NCBI GenBank assembly: GCA_016839655.1
Contig: JAEOTW010000242.1
Coordinates: 1-9,197, forward strand
DNA length: 9,197 nt
Reading direction: 5' to 3'
From: Promethearchaeota archaeon
Lineage (GTDB): Archaea; Asgardarchaeota; Lokiarchaeia; Sigynarchaeales; SOKP01
Part shown: positions 1 to 6,018 of the stretch, piece by piece
Numbering within the stretch: position 1 is the first letter of the stretch
How the letters are laid out: each line of letters opens with the position of its first letter
Position numbers and translations under genes: made by a program
Notes under the pieces: generated by a model
Database searches by the model: none
What the model was told of the DNA's origin: nothing
What the model saw: the letters and a program-made list of their open reading frames with translations, nothing else

Positions 1-906
1 AAGAGGAGTAATTACTTCCTGCCAAATTTTCATAATTTGAACAACCAGTTTTGTAAGGATTAAAAATAGTGCTATTGTATCAGCTTTAAATATCTTAAAT
101 TTCTCCTTTATATAGTCAACTCTTTCGAAGATTGATCCTAGAATATAAACAAATAATAATAAATCAATGAAAAATGAAAAAATATCATATGGACCACTGT
201 CAATAAAAAGAAATTCTGCTATGAGGTCCACAACAAGATAAACAACATAAAAGTAAGTTAATAAATTAAATAATGAAATATAAGCTGCCAATTTCTTAGT
301 AAATATTAATCTAATTAGAGTAATTCCTAATATTGTTATTATAATTAGAAAAAGGTAAAAGAAACTTCTGGCTATATTTGTACTTCCTAAGAGGGGGGCA
401 TTATTAAAAAACCTCATTGTTAAAGAAATAAACCACCATGTAAGAAAGAAAAATAAGGCAAATTCGAGAATTCGTGTGAATATTCTAGAACGTTTCTTCT
501 TATATAAATAATCATCAACTTTTATAGATGTGTCCATACATAGTTTATATGCAAAAAACGCAATTAAAATGGAATCAGCAAAAGCAAAAAAAATAAATAC
601 ATAAATTACATTCCACCTGAAAATCCAGAAAACAGGTATTACTAAAATTATAGCTATAATTATTATCAGCGTACCCATTTCATTAATCTGTCTGAAAAAT
701 GAGATTATTAATAATACAAAAGTAAACGCCGCTAACGCTCCAATAACAAATAAAAAATATCTCCCAAATTCAACATTTCCAAAAATATCAAATATAAATG
801 TGAAGAGAAACCAAGATATGACGAATACTACAACAATAATCAATAACAGAGTCTTTTTTGACAGATTCTTTAAACCAGATATAAATCTCATTTTTATTTT
901 ACTCAT
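1..906 (-). CDS. Polytopic membrane protein of unknown function, partial (3' end beyond the window)
   Basis: An uninterrupted reading frame of 302 codons runs from ATG at 906-904 to the left edge of the window, so the C-terminus is missing. An in-frame stop at 930-928 lies just upstream, which makes the ATG at 906 the first possible Met; a second Met is five codons further in. The N-terminus is basic (Lys/Arg-rich, residues 1-19), followed by about eight or nine hydrophobic segments near residues 19-40, 50-70, 79-94, 100-120, 146-164, 181-200, 206-229, 242-260 and 276-292. A basic cytoplasmic loop (YKKKRSR, about 135-141) sits in the middle. I see no signal-peptide cleavage site, catalytic motif or recognisable family signature. 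It diverges from the transporter at 1095, and a shared control region is possible. That it is a real coding gene is well supported by the long open frame; the function is unknown. Confidence 0.85.
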   Translation of the reverse strand, partial: MSKIKMRFISGLKNLSKKTLLLIIVVVFVISWFLFTFIFDIFGNVEFGRYFLFVIGALAAFTFVLLIISFFRQINEMGTLIIIIAIILVIPVFWIFRWNVIYVFIFFAFADSILIAFFAYKLCMDTSIKVDDYLYKKKRSRIFTRILEFALFFFLTWWFISLTMRFFNNAPLLGSTNIARSFFYLFLIIITILGITLIRLIFTKKLAAYISLFNLLTYFYVVYLVVDLIAEFLFIDSGPYDIFSFFIDLLLFVYILGSIFERVDYIKEKFKIFKADTIALFLILTKLVVQIMKIWQEVITPL

Positions 907-927
907 GATGTTTTGATATAAAATTTG

Positions 928-936
928 TTAATATAC
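928..936 (-). promoter_or_regulatory. Candidate archaeal TATA box for the minus-strand membrane protein
   Basis: On the minus strand this reads GTATATTAA, centred about 26 nt upstream of the ATG at 906. That is the archaeal spacing from TATA box to transcription start, so a leaderless or nearly leaderless mRNA would follow; no Shine-Dalgarno sequence precedes the ATG. The box lies inside an imperfect palindrome (925-938, TTGT...ACAA) that could bind a repressor. A TATAAAA stretch at 960-952 on the same strand is an alternative. In such AT-rich DNA this is suggestive only. Confidence 0.35.
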
Positions 937-1094
937 AATGTGTTAATTAATTTTTTTATACAACTAGAAATAAATTCACCTTTGTGTATAAAATCAATAT
1001 GAAGCATTTGTTTGCTATTTTTAATTTATTAAAAGAATGTTTTTATCTTTCAAATAATTCTTAAGCACATAATAATATTTAAGTGAATAGGTAA

Positions 1095-2381
1095 ATGTCT
1101 GAAGAACAAAAAGTTAGAAATCGTTGGATCGTAGTTATTGGAGCTATCTTGATTCAGCTCGCACTAGGAACAATTTATTCATGGGGAACCCTTACAGTTT
1201 TTGTTAGTCCATATTTAAATGAAATTAAGGAAGTAACTGTCTACATATTTGGCGTAGGATTATTATCATTTGCGATAACAATGATTTTTGCTGGAAAATT
1301 ACAACAAAAATATGGACCACGCAATATAGCCATCCTTGGAGGAATTTTAATGGGAGGAGGTGTAATTCTTTCTGCACTGATGACTACATTTATTGGTCTA
1401 TTGATTACATATGGTATTATTTTTGGTGCAGGAATCGGATTTGGATATGTGTGTCCTATTGCATCAGCAGGTAAATGGTTTCCAGATAAAAAAGGTTTGA
1501 TAAATGGAATTGCTGTAGCAGGATTTGGAGCAGGGTCATTCATATTTAATTATGTAATAAAAGCATTAGCTAACCCTGCAGGTTTAGAAACAGATCACCC
1601 TAATTTTGTAGCAAGTATAACCCCTAATATCCCTATTATGTTTATTATACTAGGAGCAATATATTTAATTCTTATAATTGGAGGTGCAATGGCATTAAGA
1701 AATCCTCCTGAAGGATGGAAACCAGTAGGTTGGAATCCTCCTCCTCCTTCAGAGGAAAGTGGAATTTCCGGCTTAGAATTTGAGAGAAAGCAAACTATAA
1801 AACAATCACAATTTTGGATGCTTTGGGCGGCATTTATTCTAAGTGCGATATCTGGATTAATGGTAATTGGGGCCTACTCCTCTTTTGCAAAAACAGTTGA
1901 TGCAGGTGAAAATTTCATTTACGTTATTGGAACAGCGGATTTTGTCTTAATTGGAAGTCTAGCAGCTCTATTTAATGGGTTAGGAAGAATATTTTGGGGA
2001 CAGCTTGCTGATTTAATTACATATAAGAAATCTATGCTTATTATGTTCATTATTCAAGCAGTATTAATGTTTTTATATTTTACTACGAATATTAATGCGA
2101 TATATTTCTTGATAATGACATGTGTTATATATTTCTGTTTCGGAGGTAATTTTAGTTTATTTCCAACTGCTACTGCTGATTTATTTGGTTCGAAAAACTT
2201 AGGACCTAATTATGGTATTGTTTTTACAGCCTATGGAATTGCTGGATTCGTAGGCGCTACGATGGTAAATACGTTTGTGCTTCTATTTGGAGGGTATTTA
2301 ACATTATTTATAGTAATGGGTGTTATGTCCATTGGAGCTGCTGTATTAGCTTTCTTGATAAAACCTCCTACTCGTAAATGA
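1095..2381 (+). CDS. Major facilitator superfamily transporter, oxalate/formate antiporter (OFA)-like
   Basis: A 428-residue protein of normal length for a 12-helix major facilitator, acting in the cytoplasmic membrane. The N-terminus has the pattern usual in the OFA family (NRWIVVIGAILIQLALG, about 9-25). The loop between helices 2 and 3 carries the MFS signature (GKLQQKYGPR, 67-76), followed by KWFPDKKGL...GFGAG (127-147), also typical of OFA proteins. A proline-rich cytoplasmic loop (about 203-218) joins the two halves, and the second half has NGLGRIFWGQLAD (294-306) and NYGIVFTAYG (372-381). R298 matches by position the oxalate-binding Arg of OxlT helix 8, but I see no Lys in the TAYG stretch where OxlT has its second essential residue, so oxalate is not the likely substrate (comparison from memory). 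The neighbouring sulfoquinovose-type genes make an organic sulfonate a plausible cargo; this is inference. No good Shine-Dalgarno precedes the ATG (AGGT at 1089-1092 is too close). ATATTTAAG at 1075-1083 is TATA-like but rather near the start. Confidence 0.9.
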   Translation: MSEEQKVRNRWIVVIGAILIQLALGTIYSWGTLTVFVSPYLNEIKEVTVYIFGVGLLSFAITMIFAGKLQQKYGPRNIAILGGILMGGGVILSALMTTFIGLLITYGIIFGAGIGFGYVCPIASAGKWFPDKKGLINGIAVAGFGAGSFIFNYVIKALANPAGLETDHPNFVASITPNIPIMFIILGAIYLILIIGGAMALRNPPEGWKPVGWNPPPPSEESGISGLEFERKQTIKQSQFWMLWAAFILSAISGLMVIGAYSSFAKTVDAGENFIYVIGTADFVLIGSLAALFNGLGRIFWGQLADLITYKKSMLIMFIIQAVLMFLYFTTNINAIYFLIMTCVIYFCFGGNFSLFPTATADLFGSKNLGPNYGIVFTAYGIAGFVGATMVNTFVLLFGGYLTLFIVMGVMSIGAAVLAFLIKPPTRK

Positions 2382-2389
2382 AAAAATAA

Positions 2390-2409
2390 TTTTTTCTTTT
2401 TCTTTTTTT
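2390..2409 (+). terminator. T-tract transcription terminator after the transporter
   Basis: Eighteen of these 20 bases are T, broken only by two C, beginning nine bases after the TGA of the transporter. There is no convincing hairpin. Runs of T on the coding strand without a stem are the usual archaeal intrinsic terminator, so the transporter is probably transcribed separately from the isomerase that follows. Confidence 0.6.
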
Positions 2410-2428
2410 ATACTGAGTTAAATGTGAA

Positions 2429-2437
2429 ATATTTAAA
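2429..2437 (+). promoter_or_regulatory. Candidate TATA box for the isomerase-glycosidase operon
   Basis: ATATTTAAA, preceded by a purine-containing GTGAA that could serve as a BRE element, is centred 28 nt upstream of the ATG at 2461. Transcription would start at or just before the ATG. An AGGT at 2451-2454 could act as a weak Shine-Dalgarno (six bases before the ATG), but only if the transcript starts further upstream. The position directly after the terminator at 2390-2409 supports an independent promoter here. Confidence 0.45.
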
Positions 2438-2460
2438 ATCAATAAATATTAGGTACAAAT

Positions 2461-3777
2461 ATGAAACAAAATATTCGAATCGGTGTTGTATGTATAGCTA
2501 GGAAAACTTTTGATTATATAGCCGCTTCTGAGATATACAAAAAATTACAAATTCAAATTAAATCAATTGAAAATGTTGAGTGGGAAATTTTAGATGACTT
2601 AATTATAGAAATAGAAGAAGCTCAAAAATCTGCTAGTTATCTGGCGTCAAAAGAAATTGATGGGTTAGTTTGTATCAGTGGGACGTTTGCTTTAGGGCAT
2701 TTAATATTAGAATTGAATAAAACAATCCAAAAACCTATTTTATTATGGGGTCTGAATGAATTACCTTATGATGGAGGAAAGATACGCCTTAATTCTGTGT
2801 GTGGTATTAACCTGAATGCTTCAAATCTCTACAAAGCTGGAGTAAAAAATTATTATATTATAATTGGAGATCATATTGATGAAGATTGGTTAGATGCAAT
2901 AAGAATTATAAAAGCATTTAAAACTACACATCTTGGTATCTTGGGTTCAAGAGCAAAAGGTTTCTTTAATTTAGATATTGATGAGTTGGATTTATATAAG
3001 CAAGTTGGGCTTCTTATAGATCATTACGAATTAAATGAAATTTTTAATATTAATGTTGAAAAGGAATTAATAGCTGATCGTAGATCTCAAATAAAAACCA
3101 TTTTTGATGTTTCAGATATAAATGAAGATCAGCTTGACAAAGTAGCAGAACTTACAGTTAAATTTAACAATTTCATGAATCAAAATAATTTAGATGCAAT
3201 CGCCATTCGATGTTGGCCAGAATTTGCAGCAACTTATGGAATATCCCCTTGCGCTGCTATGTCTATCTTACAATCAGAAAATAGAATATTGAGATGTGAA
3301 GGAGATATATTAGGATCTCTCTCAATGTTAGCACATAAAGCTATTGGAGCAAAGACACCTTTCATGGCCGATTTCTCTCAAGTAAATTTTGAGGAGGATT
3401 TTGGCCTATTTTGGCACTGCGGAGTAGCTGCGTGTAATTTATGGGATGGTGAGTGTATTAGATCCTTAGATTCCTATTTTGCAGGAGGAAAGGGTGTTAC
3501 TGCCGATTTTGTTATGAAGTCTGGAGAAATTTCGATGTTAAGAATTGATTATACACCTGGAGAATATCGTATATTTCTACAAAAAGCAAATGGCATTCCA
3601 ATGAATAAAGATTTAAAAGGTACATATGTAAAAGTGAAATTTGAACAGAATGTGATAGATGTTTTAAAGAAAGTCATTTATAATGGGATTGCTCACCATA
3701 TATCCGTAGTTTATGGTGATTTCACAAAGCCATTAAAAATTTTTGCCAAAATAAAAGAATGGAAAGTCATCAAATAA
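2461..3777 (+). CDS. L-fucose/L-arabinose isomerase-like sugar isomerase (candidate sulfoquinovose isomerase)
   Basis: A 438-residue cytosolic protein of the fucose/arabinose isomerase-like superfamily, whose members interconvert aldoses and ketoses with a divalent metal. The N-terminal part (about 1-170) has the Rossmann-like pattern of the family, and the C-terminal part has the metal site. By comparison with E. coli FucI (Glu337, Asp361 and a C-terminal His, from memory), the ligands here are E280 in CEGD, D304 in ADFSQ (the same 24-residue spacing) and H412 or H413 in AHH near the end. WPEF (about 254-257) is another conserved stretch. The length is shorter than classical FucI (about 590) and fits the shorter FucI-like group. 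The next gene, 13 nt downstream on the same strand, is a sulfoquinovosidase relative, so conversion of sulfoquinovose to 6-deoxy-6-sulfofructose is the likely job. I recall FucI-like isomerases in some bacterial sulfoglycolysis pathways, but the substrate is not readable from the sequence; fucose, arabinose or another sugar remains possible. Confidence 0.85.
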   Translation: MKQNIRIGVVCIARKTFDYIAASEIYKKLQIQIKSIENVEWEILDDLIIEIEEAQKSASYLASKEIDGLVCISGTFALGHLILELNKTIQKPILLWGLNELPYDGGKIRLNSVCGINLNASNLYKAGVKNYYIIIGDHIDEDWLDAIRIIKAFKTTHLGILGSRAKGFFNLDIDELDLYKQVGLLIDHYELNEIFNINVEKELIADRRSQIKTIFDVSDINEDQLDKVAELTVKFNNFMNQNNLDAIAIRCWPEFAATYGISPCAAMSILQSENRILRCEGDILGSLSMLAHKAIGAKTPFMADFSQVNFEEDFGLFWHCGVAACNLWDGECIRSLDSYFAGGKGVTADFVMKSGEISMLRIDYTPGEYRIFLQKANGIPMNKDLKGTYVKVKFEQNVIDVLKKVIYNGIAHHISVVYGDFTKPLKIFAKIKEWKVIK

Positions 3778-3840
3778 TAAACGCATTAATATGTTAAAAA
3801 TAGAAGAAATTTCAAATGGTTTTAAGCTCTATTACAAAGC

Positions 3841-3843
3841 TTT
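3841..3843 (+). other. Frameshift 1 in the sulfoquinovosidase gene (one T missing)
   Basis: The 5' frame reads K-A through GCT (3839-3841) and then meets TAG at 3851-3853. The homologous continuation, F-L-F-I-E-H, begins at 3841 in the frame one base back. The continuation frame has its own TAA at 3823-3825, so it cannot start upstream. Adding one T to this three-T run joins the two parts and aligns residue for residue with YihQ over 19 positions around the join, with no gap. A homopolymer contraction is the simplest explanation. Confidence 0.8.
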
Positions 3844-4497
3844 CTATTTATAGAACATACCAGTGAAAATCCTTTTCTTTTCCTGGGACAAGGGAAAGCA
3901 CGTTTTAGAATGCTTCATGGATCGCAGGGCTTTAAAATACGGGAAAAAATCTTGTTTAAGATACCTCTTCAAGAATATACAGTTATTTCACAAAACACTC
4001 ATAATATAAAATTAACTTTTAGAGGGAAAGATCAAAAATTACAAGTTAGTTTTAATGTTGATGAAGATTATCTTAAATTGAGCTTAAAATGCTCAAATTC
4101 AGACCTAAATCGTTGTTGGATAAATATCGCCGCAAATAGCGAAGAAGCTATATATGGTTGTGGAGAACAATTTTCAGAACTAAATCTAAGAGGTAAGGAG
4201 GTCCCCTTATGGGTTGAAGAACAGGGAGTTGGTAGAGGAGAACCCCCCATTACAAGTGATTGGTATACCACTTATCATCCGCAACCTACATTCGTTTCTT
4301 CGGAAAACTATTTTTGTCACTGTGAAAGTTCAAGTTATGCAAAATTTAATTTCACTAATCCAGATTTTCACGAATTATATATTTGGAGTATACCTAAAGA
4401 GATTCTACTCGGGAAGTTCAAAACTGCGGTTGAAGTTATAAGTAATCTTTCAAGGTATTTGGGTAGACAACCTAAACTTCCAGATTGGGTTTATGAA

Positions 4498-4500
4498 TGA
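4498..4500 (+). other. In-frame TGA (nonsense) in the sulfoquinovosidase gene
   Basis: The TGA lies between LPDWVYE and VWLGLQGG, codon 237 of the repaired gene, where YihQ reads DWIYDGVTLGIQGG. The lost residue is therefore Gly, and a single G-to-T change from GGA explains it. Both flanks are strongly conserved in the same frame, so this is a substitution and not a gene boundary. Translation ending here removes both catalytic Asp residues. Confidence 0.85.
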
Positions 4501-5281
4501 GTATGGTTAGGTTTACAAGGTGGAAAAGAAGTTGTCGAAGAGAAAATTAACAAATGCTTAGAAAATGATGTTAAGCTTGTTGCAGTATGGTGTCAAGATT
4601 GGCAAGGGATTCATATGCAAGGAGAACAGAAACGATTAATTTGGAATTGGGAATTCGATGAAAATTTATATCCAGATTTACCTGTGTATATCAAAAATTT
4701 AAAATCTAGAGGAATTAAATTCTTAGGATATATTAATTCTATGCTTGCTAAGGATGAAGAACAATATATCGATGCCGAAAAAAAAGGTCTTTGTGTTAAA
4801 AAAGAAGATGGAAAATTATACAAAATCATTACAGATAGCGGAGAAAAATCAATCCTAGATTTAAGTAATCCTTTAACAATTGAATGGTTAAAACAGATAA
4901 TTAAGGAAAATATGATTAACATTGGACTATCAGGGTGGATGGCAGATTATGGTGAATATTTACCTGTTGATTCTGTTATTCATTCAGGAGAAAATCCAGA
5001 ACTCTTTCATAATAAATACCCATTAATCTTTGCAAAAGCTAATTTGGAAGCGATTGAAGAATCTGGTAAACTAGGGGAGATAGTTTTCTTTACAAGGGCA
5101 GGATATTCAAAAATCTCACAATATACTACTTTAGTATGGGCAGGAGATCAACTTGTCAACTGGAGTATGCATGATGGATTAGCTACCGTCATCCCTGCAG
5201 GAATTTCATTAGGTTTTTGTGGGATTGGTTATTACCACTTTGATATTGGAGGCTTTCACAGTCTCGGAGATTACATAAGAG

Positions 5282-5284
5282 AAA
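5282..5284 (+). other. Frameshift 2 in the sulfoquinovosidase gene (one A missing)
   Basis: The upstream frame reads DYIRERKFL and ends at a TGA after 28 residues of diverged sequence. The homologous frame continues as KEVFMRWTEISAF. Adding one A to the AAA run at 5282-5284 gives I-R-E-K-E-V-F-M-R-W, matching K-R-S-K-E-L-L-L-R-W of YihQ, including the Glu that is common in GH31 enzymes just before the LRW motif. The exact position could lie a few bases to either side. Confidence 0.75.
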
Positions 5285-5800
5285 GGAAGTTTTTATGCGT
5301 TGGACGGAAATTAGTGCTTTTACAATGATAATGAGAACTCACGAGAGTATTAGACCATACCAAAATTGGCAATTTGATTCTGATGATGAAACGCTTAGTC
5401 ACTTTAGTAGAATGAGTCAATTATATGTCCGTTTAAAACCATATATGCAAAATTTATCAGAAGAATATATTAATACCGGTATTCCACCAATTCGAGCTTG
5501 TTATATACATTATGAAAATGACCTTGAACTCCATAAAATAAAGTACCAATATCTTTTCGGAAGGGACTTACTTATAGCACCAGTGATTAAACCAAACATG
5601 ATGGAGTGGGAAGTTTATCTACCAGAGGATAATTGGATTCATTTATGGTCTGAAAACAAATATAAGGGAGGTTGGGTAACTGTGGAATCTCCATTGGGAA
5701 ACCCTCCTGTTTTTTACAGAGAATTCTCTGCTTATTCTAAAATATTTAAATTATTAAAAGAATTATAATTCAAAGACTCCAAATAAACTTGATCCTTAAA

Positions 5801-5810
5801 TTTATAAATA
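5801..5810 (+). promoter_or_regulatory. TATA-like box in the 5769-6018 gap
   Basis: TTTATAAATA resembles an archaeal TATA box; a transcript would start near 5830-5835, inside the inverted repeat at 5822-5837. No open frame of useful length follows before 6019, so this would imply either a leader of about 185 nt for the membrane protein or a small RNA. The composition of the gap is so AT-rich that chance occurrence is likely. Confidence 0.25.
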
Positions 5811-5821
5811 CTTATTAGCTG

Positions 5822-5837
5822 ACTTTTACATAAAAGT
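5822..5837. repeat. Perfect 7-bp inverted repeat (possible operator)
   Basis: ACTTTTA-CA-TAAAAGT is a perfect inverted repeat with a two-base spacer. The loop is too tight for a stable RNA hairpin, which favours a symmetric protein-binding site over a terminator. It lies 12 bases after the TATA-like box at 5801-5810, the place where many archaeal repressors bind to block transcription. No partner copy was seen elsewhere in the window. Confidence 0.35.
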
Positions 5838-5951
5838 AGGTTGATCTAAAGAAATATTCAAAATATTTATGCCACTTGTATATTCCATTTAAAAAGAATG
5901 CTATCTAGTTGAATAACTTAAATAATAGTATTATAACAAATATAACCCATT

Positions 5952-5963
5952 TTTAATTTAAAT
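5952..5963 (+). promoter_or_regulatory. Candidate TATA box for the 831-residue membrane protein
   Basis: TTTAATTTAAAT followed by CCAGG is the most TATA-like stretch near the gene start. It would place the transcript start near 5985 and leave a leader of about 35 nt that contains the Shine-Dalgarno at 6006-6014. The spacing is coherent, but the base composition makes the call weak. Confidence 0.3.
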
Positions 5964-6005
5964 CCAGGAACCATCAAAGATTTAAGAATTAGCTGAAAAT
6001 TGAAT

Positions 6006-6014
6006 AAAGGAGAT
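6006..6014 (+). promoter_or_regulatory. Shine-Dalgarno site of the membrane protein at 6019
   Basis: AAAGGAGAT has a GGAG core ending six bases before the ATG at 6019 and is the only clear ribosome binding site in the window. It fixes the start at 6019 and shows that this gene is translated from a leadered transcript, unlike the neighbours with TATA boxes close to their starts. Confidence 0.75.
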
Positions 6015-6018
6015 AATA

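Larger units (their letters stand above)
3791..5768 (+). pseudogene. Broken GH31 sulfoquinovosidase (YihQ-type) gene: two frameshifts and one nonsense codon
   Basis: The intact protein would be an alpha-glycosidase that cleaves sulfoquinovose from sulfolipid headgroups. Homology to E. coli YihQ (recalled sequence, 678 residues) runs from residue 10 of the ATG at 3791 to the C-terminus, but in two reading frames. The start frame (MLKIEEISNGFKLYYKA) stops at 3851 and homology continues one frame back (FLFIEHTSENP). A TGA at 4498-4500 stands where YihQ has Gly. Homology then switches again near 5282 to the frame of MRWTEISAF. Restoring one T at 3841-3843, one A at 5282-5284 and a Gly codon at 4498 gives 659 residues. 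In that numbering the nucleophile is D386 (WMADYGEY), the acid/base is D453 (WAGDQ), and the sulfonate-pocket residues are Q243, Q269, R282, W285 and F489, all offset by exactly 19 from YihQ. It lacks a short stretch after VGR (about 110) and has Phe where YihQ has Tyr508. It lies 13 nt after the isomerase with no Shine-Dalgarno, so it is presumably co-transcribed. A sequencing-error origin for the lesions is possible. Confidence 0.85.

Noticed and set aside
999..1064. A 21-codon open frame (MKHLFAIFNLL...) upstream of the transporter, as a leader peptide
   Set aside because: There is no ribosome binding site, the TATA-like box at 987-994 is too close to drive it, and such short frames are expected by chance.
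1241..1543. Minus-strand open frame inside the transporter gene
   Set aside because: It lies wholly opposite a well-supported transporter gene and encodes a Pro/Ile-rich peptide typical of antisense shadows. The same applies to 4068-4271, 4611-4922, 6246-6464 and 7989-8186 on the minus strand and 4214-4441 on the plus strand.
4498..4500. TGA in the glycosidase gene as selenocysteine or as a reassigned codon (Gly)
   Set aside because: The homologous residue is Gly, not Cys, which argues against selenocysteine. UGA-as-Gly would fit this site, but intact genes here end in TGA (2381, 8514), so the codon is a normal stop.
3910..4500. ATG at 3910 as the start of the glycosidase gene
   Set aside because: Homologous residues (LFIEHTSENPFLFLGQG) lie upstream in the same frame back to 3841, and further upstream in another frame to the ATG at 3791; 3910 is an internal Met.
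4615..5328. Separate glycosidase gene starting at the ATG at 4615
   Set aside because: Homology to YihQ continues in the same frame upstream of this ATG, back through the TGA at 4498. The ATG is an internal Met (GIHMQ) and not a gene start.
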